Source: Parcubacteria group bacterium GW2011_GWD2_43_10 (GTDB lineage: Bacteria; Patescibacteriota; Patescibacteriia; Veblenbacterales; UBA10138). From it: a DNA stretch of 9,818 bases. The notes beneath the pieces are model-generated. The model did not search any database. It worked only from the letters and a program-made list of their open reading frames with translations, and was not told the DNA's origin. Below are positions 6,350 to 9,818 of the stretch, one piece after another. Both the position numbers and the translations under genes were made by a program. The stretch is from contig LCEZ01000042.1 of NCBI GenBank assembly GCA_000995845.1, positions 542 to 10,359 on the forward strand, read 5' to 3'. Within the stretch, counting starts at the first letter, position 1, and every line of letters begins with the position of its first letter.

Positions 6350-7455
6350 AACATGCTCTCCAATACTGGCGGAGTACCAGCCTTTTCCCGATGCTTATCA
6401 ACTTCTTTTTCGTCTTCAATATTAAAAATCAAAGCTGGTTTAATGCTTTTAATAGTCTGCGTGGTGGGTGTAATCATGGATATGGGTAAAAACCCTTCCT
6501 TTAGCTCCTGATTTTGTCCGGCCGCGGCGACTTCAAAATTTTTAGATTCTAAAATTTTCTTGTTTTTATTTAAATCTTCAGTTGAATAAACTTTTTTATT
6601 CCCAATCGATTTACTGATATCTGTTTTTCTATATGGATCTGATATTACTTTATTGTTTGGGATAACTTCTGTGATTTTACTTTCATATTGCACTGGTTCT
6701 ATGGCCGTATCCTCCTCATCGTCTGCTGTACTGTTTAACTCCTCAAATTCTTTAAGTGAATCAGACCCTACCAACTCAAAATGACTTTCATTTATAAGAA
6801 AATCATAATAATCTAATAAATTTCTAACTATGCCCTGGTTTTCTTTTTTAAAGTTTAACTTGTCTACAAAACTAGCTCTTTCATAACTACCTCGATTTAT
6901 ACTTGAATAAGGATAGGTGCTGTCATATTCTTTAATAACTTCTTTAACATCAAATTGCTTTTTATCACTACTTTGATCTAATAATACCTTGCTATTACGC
7001 AACGCTTCCAAAAACACTTTAAGTACTTCAGGATATGTTTCTGCTTTGCTTATAATTTCTTCACCATCTCTTATAGCTACATCACGTAATATTTGGAAAT
7101 AGAGTTCTGTTTCCTGCCTAAGATCAATGCCTTTGGCTAAATATTCCATAACATGGTCACGTAAAGACTCTGCGGCTATTGCGAGTGGCAAATCAACCAA
7201 TGGATGCTGATTGATTCTATCTTTCATTACACCAATTGGATCAAAGTTGCGTACCGCCTGATTCTCAATTTCAGCAAATATTCTCTCAGTATCCAATAAT
7301 GCTTGAGTACGTCCAATCAGATTTGTGTGTAACGTTTTTAAATCTTCTTCCGACATTTTATCCAATACTGCACTTATGCGTACGCTTTCGGCTGTAGGCA
7401 CTAATGGGTGTTGTATAAGCTCGTAGATCTTTAAAATGAGTTCTTCTTTTGTCAT
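6325..7455 (-). CDS. Helical soluble hypothetical protein; possible 5' part of a split gene
   Basis: This 376-residue protein starts at ATG 7453-7455, 4 nt after the stop of the VirB6-like gene. An in-frame ATG at 7501-7503 would add 16 residues but would run 44 nt into that gene, so I prefer the shorter form. Residues 1-160 are predominantly helical and acidic. A segment at about 168-223 (EVIKEYDSTYPYSS ... LLDYYDFLINES) looks like a compact helical domain. Residues 230-365 are Ser/Thr/Lys/Glu-rich and low in hydrophobics, probably a flexible linker. There is no signal peptide or membrane span. I do not recognise a named family. The last eight residues (after ES at 366-367) run over the start of the next gene in another frame and look unnatural (MFCGRLWMK), which supports premature termination. 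Spacing and strand place it in the secretion operon. Confidence 0.68.
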   Translation of the reverse strand: MTKEELILKIYELIQHPLVPTAESVRISAVLDKMSEEDLKTLHTNLIGRTQALLDTERIFAEIENQAVRNFDPIGVMKDRINQHPLVDLPLAIAAESLRDHVMEYLAKGIDLRQETELYFQILRDVAIRDGEEIISKAETYPEVLKVFLEALRNSKVLLDQSSDKKQFDVKEVIKEYDSTYPYSSINRGSYERASFVDKLNFKKENQGIVRNLLDYYDFLINESHFELVGSDSLKEFEELNSTADDEEDTAIEPVQYESKITEVIPNNKVISDPYRKTDISKSIGNKKVYSTEDLNKNKKILESKNFEVAAAGQNQELKEGFLPISMITPTTQTIKSIKPALIFNIEDEKEVDKHREKAGTPPVLESMFCGRLWMK

Positions 7456-7459
7456 AAAA

Positions 7460-9818
7460 CTATTGGGCCTGCTCTTGAGCTGGCCGTGTGGCTGGTTCGG
7501 CATTGTACTTATCTAATAACTTCAAAATTTGTCTGGAGTAATACTTTTGTGAATCATCATTAGACTTTAATGTCTGTGCTAATTGTTCATTTGATTCACC
7601 AATTGATCCAGTATAGCCCTCAACCGCATTTTTCATACCATCAATACTAATATTTAATCTTGCCAATTGAGTTAAACCGCCACCAACTGTACTAAGTTTA
7701 TCAGTTAAACTTTGTAATGCAGAAATTAATTGATTGTCTGTTGGTGCCCCTAAAGCACCTGCCATAATATTAGGATTAGGAGCCGCAGACACCGGAGTAA
7801 GCCCCTGACCTATCGCCTGTTGATTATATTGTTCAAAAACTTGATTTAAAACATTACGACCATTTTCATTAAGTTTAAGACCGCTAGGACCCGCCCACCT
7901 TGATTCATTGGCCAGAGATTCCGCAAAGTATTCATGAGCAATATCTTCTTCTTTCATTTCTGGATTATTCCAATCCTGTTTTATTTGCCTTACTACCACT
8001 TGACGTTCATTATCTGATAATGTTTGCCAAACTTCTTGCACAAGTTGAGGATTATCTTCGCCAATAGCATGGGCAGATTCGTGGGCAAGAATATGCCGAG
8101 CACTACCTGCCGTTTTACCTTTATTAATAAGTGAAAGATGCTTAGCTTCGCTAGCTGATTCTATAAATTTATCTATCTCTTCTGGTGAATAAACATCATT
8201 TTGATTTTCTCGTAAGTACTTGGCAATTTTTTCTATTATTTCCTGTTTAGCTTCGCCACTTACTTCAAAGCCCTGCCCGTTCAAGCCAATTTTTTCAAAA
8301 TCAAGCGCCACTCGAGTTTCGTTAAGCTCGGCCCCAGCCTGATGTGCTTTATCTGCCTTACGTATAGTGCCACGCACACCACTTATAGAATCTAAATCAG
8401 TATTTTCACTAGCTGGCAACTTAGCGCCAGTTAATTGCTGTTCGGCCCGTACATAAGCATCTGGCTCATAAAAATCATCTGGCTTGGCCTTATAATCTTC
8501 AGTTTCACTGTACTTTGTTACTCCATGCTTCTTTATTAATTCACGAGTTCTTTCAAGTTTGGCTTTGTCAACATCAGCTAAACTCCTACCCTCAGTCTGG
8601 CTGCGTTGATTATTCGCATTTTGAACCAAAGGATCACCAGCATGAGCAGTGTTGTAATCATCTAATGACTGTGTAGCGGCATTTACTATATTAGTTGGGG
8701 CATTGGCACGTACTCGATGATAGGGTCGCCAAAATTCTCTTAATGAAAGAAAAATGGAACCATCTGGTTGATTAAAAGGAATAGGAGCGCCACCAGGATC
8801 AATCAATCCATGAACGTTTCTCACTCCTAGGGCTTGTAGCCTAGCAATAGTTTGATTTCTCATTACCTCATAATTTCTAATCTTTTCATACACACCAGCA
8901 AAATAGGCATCAGTAAACTGATTGTCTCCCCAGGCTGTTACGGGTAACTCTTGCAGATTTTTATCATTCATACGTCTCGCCACATAAACCAAATTATTTG
9001 GATCATTGGGAGAAGCCGCTGTCCCTCGCAAACGTTGGGGGGCACTTGGGTCTGTAATAATACGCTGCATTGATTGCGCTCCTGGATCAATACGATCTGG
9101 TCGCTTGAACATAAAATCCATAATTTCCTTACCCAAATTCTGATCACGATTAAACACATCATTATTATCGGCATCTATGCGCCAACCAGCATCACCTCCC
9201 AGACGAGTTAGCATATTGGTATAGTAGTGTTTATTAGCTTGAATAACAGCTGGATCATTCATTGCTAAACCAGCTCTACCAGTAAGTCTATTTCCTTGAA
9301 CAAGTCTCCTACTCTGCGGTGACATTAAAGCTTCATCATTTTTAAGTGTCCAACGCATAGCTCGCTTAGCTAAAGCACGCCCTGATTCTGTATGAGGCAT
9401 ACGTAATCCTCTCATAGAACGCCTAGTAATTCTCGATATATCCTGCTTATCCATATACTGCATATAACGTGTATCCTTTTCTTCTTCATACTCACGCTTG
9501 GCACGAAGTTTGGCGCGCCCAACAGCTGCTGCCGTACCAACTAAAGGAATGCGCGCGGCAATACCTAAACCCATATCAGCTGCACCATAACCAATTCTTT
9601 TACCATACTGAGCAGGTAGATAAGCGGCTGCTCTAAAGGCCCCTTTCCCTATAGCCGCGCCAGCACCTTGAATTTTATTAGAAGCCTTAGCTGCCAGTTT
9701 GCCGCCGGCTACCCCCAACTGCTGGGTCATCCACAACCCACCCAGCAACAAAATTACATTGATTATAAATGATAATAAAATATCAGATCGACCTATTTCT
9801 GTAATGGTTGCGCTGGGA
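7460..9818 (-). CDS. VirB6/TrbL-like membrane protein with C-terminal zincin-like domain (5' partial)
   Basis: The frame is open to the right edge; 785 residues are visible, counting from the codon at 9815-9817. A hydrophobic helix at about 12-30 (ILLSFIINVILLLGGLW) is followed by an Ala/Gly-rich stretch to about 100. This is how VirB6/TrbL polytopic proteins leave their last membrane helix. The rest of the membrane domain should lie outside the window. A soluble region of about 680 residues follows. It contains HILAHESAHAIGED with an HExxH motif (H579, E580, H583; bases 8069-8083) and, 46 residues after H583, EYFAE (E629-E633; bases 7919-7933). Together these resemble the zinc site of anthrax lethal factor-type (M34) gluzincins. 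The C-terminus is helical with an acidic/Gln-rich tail. TTG at 9749-9751 is only an internal codon. The VirB6 assignment rests on one helix plus context; the zincin motif is directly visible, its activity inferred. Confidence 0.68.
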   Translation of the reverse strand, partial: PSATITEIGRSDILLSFIINVILLLGGLWMTQQLGVAGGKLAAKASNKIQGAGAAIGKGAFRAAAYLPAQYGKRIGYGAADMGLGIAARIPLVGTAAAVGRAKLRAKREYEEEKDTRYMQYMDKQDISRITRRSMRGLRMPHTESGRALAKRAMRWTLKNDEALMSPQSRRLVQGNRLTGRAGLAMNDPAVIQANKHYYTNMLTRLGGDAGWRIDADNNDVFNRDQNLGKEIMDFMFKRPDRIDPGAQSMQRIITDPSAPQRLRGTAASPNDPNNLVYVARRMNDKNLQELPVTAWGDNQFTDAYFAGVYEKIRNYEVMRNQTIARLQALGVRNVHGLIDPGGAPIPFNQPDGSIFLSLREFWRPYHRVRANAPTNIVNAATQSLDDYNTAHAGDPLVQNANNQRSQTEGRSLADVDKAKLERTRELIKKHGVTKYSETEDYKAKPDDFYEPDAYVRAEQQLTGAKLPASENTDLDSISGVRGTIRKADKAHQAGAELNETRVALDFEKIGLNGQGFEVSGEAKQEIIEKIAKYLRENQNDVYSPEEIDKFIESASEAKHLSLINKGKTAGSARHILAHESAHAIGEDNPQLVQEVWQTLSDNERQVVVRQIKQDWNNPEMKEEDIAHEYFAESLANESRWAGPSGLKLNENGRNVLNQVFEQYNQQAIGQGLTPVSAAPNPNIMAGALGAPTDNQLISALQSLTDKLSTVGGGLTQLARLNISIDGMKNAVEGYTGSIGESNEQLAQTLKSNDDSQKYYSRQILKLLDKYNAEPATRPAQEQAQ

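Noticed and set aside
7456..7503. Upstream ATG extending the helical gene by 16 residues
   Set aside because: It would overlap the VirB6-like gene by 44 nt, and the added residues are composition-odd. ATG at 7455 lies 4 nt after the upstream stop, a normal coupled start.
8968..9174. Minus-strand 68-residue frame inside the VirB6-like gene
   Set aside because: It is nested in another frame of a long coherent coding region and has no features of its own.
1..9818. tRNA, rRNA, CRISPR array, riboswitch, relaxase or VirD4 coupling protein
   Set aside because: No cloverleaf, rRNA-like segment, regular spaced repeats, relaxase motif or second Walker-type ATPase was found on reading both strands.

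Overview
The window looks like a piece of a Candidate Phyla Radiation (Patescibacteria) genome, or a close relative, carrying a type IV secretion system (T4SS)-like locus. This rests on gene content: a PrgI-family protein, a separate TraC-like protein and a VirB4 ATPase in that order, a two-helix VirB2-like pilin with a Cys-rich ectodomain, AT-rich spacers, and few recognisable Shine-Dalgarno sequences. TGA is used as a normal stop in the VirB8-like gene, so the standard bacterial code fits. No rRNA or marker gene is present, so the taxonomic call is inference.

All ten supported genes lie on the minus strand, so the locus reads from right to left, and it is cut at both ends. First comes the C-terminal part of a VirB6/TrbL-like membrane protein (7460-9818, open at the right edge). 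It carries a long soluble extension with an HExxH zinc-peptidase motif. Then come two helical soluble proteins (6325-7455 and 5558-6349) that overlap out of frame and may be one frame-shifted gene. A four-helix-bundle (23S rRNA intervening-sequence-type) gene (5148-5525) follows, bracketed by an 18-nt inverted repeat with one mismatch. The core then continues with PrgI/VirB3-like (4674-5123), TraC-like (3926-4630), VirB4 ATPase (2039-3916), a predicted VirB8/TcpC-like NTF2-fold protein (1394-1951), a small membrane protein (917-1321) and the VirB2-like pilin (1-872, open at the left edge).

In the expected scheme, VirB4 powers assembly from the cytoplasm. PrgI, the VirB6-like protein and the VirB8-like protein build the inner-membrane platform, and the VirB2-like protein supplies the pilus or surface subunit. 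No relaxase, VirD4 coupling protein or outer-membrane component is visible, which fits a conjugation or DNA-uptake-type machine but leaves its substrate unknown.

The spacers hold AT-rich imperfect palindromes that overlap the stop codons of upstream genes (1326-1394, 1980-2035). One of them is related in sequence to the repeats flanking the four-helix-bundle gene, suggesting a small repeat family, possibly mobile. The most interesting points are the lethal-factor-like zincin signature on a VirB6-like protein, the repeat-bracketed intervening-sequence-type gene inside a secretion operon, and the possible frameshift near 6350. No tRNA, rRNA, CRISPR or convincing terminator was seen, and no gene-free stretch exceeds about 90 bases.
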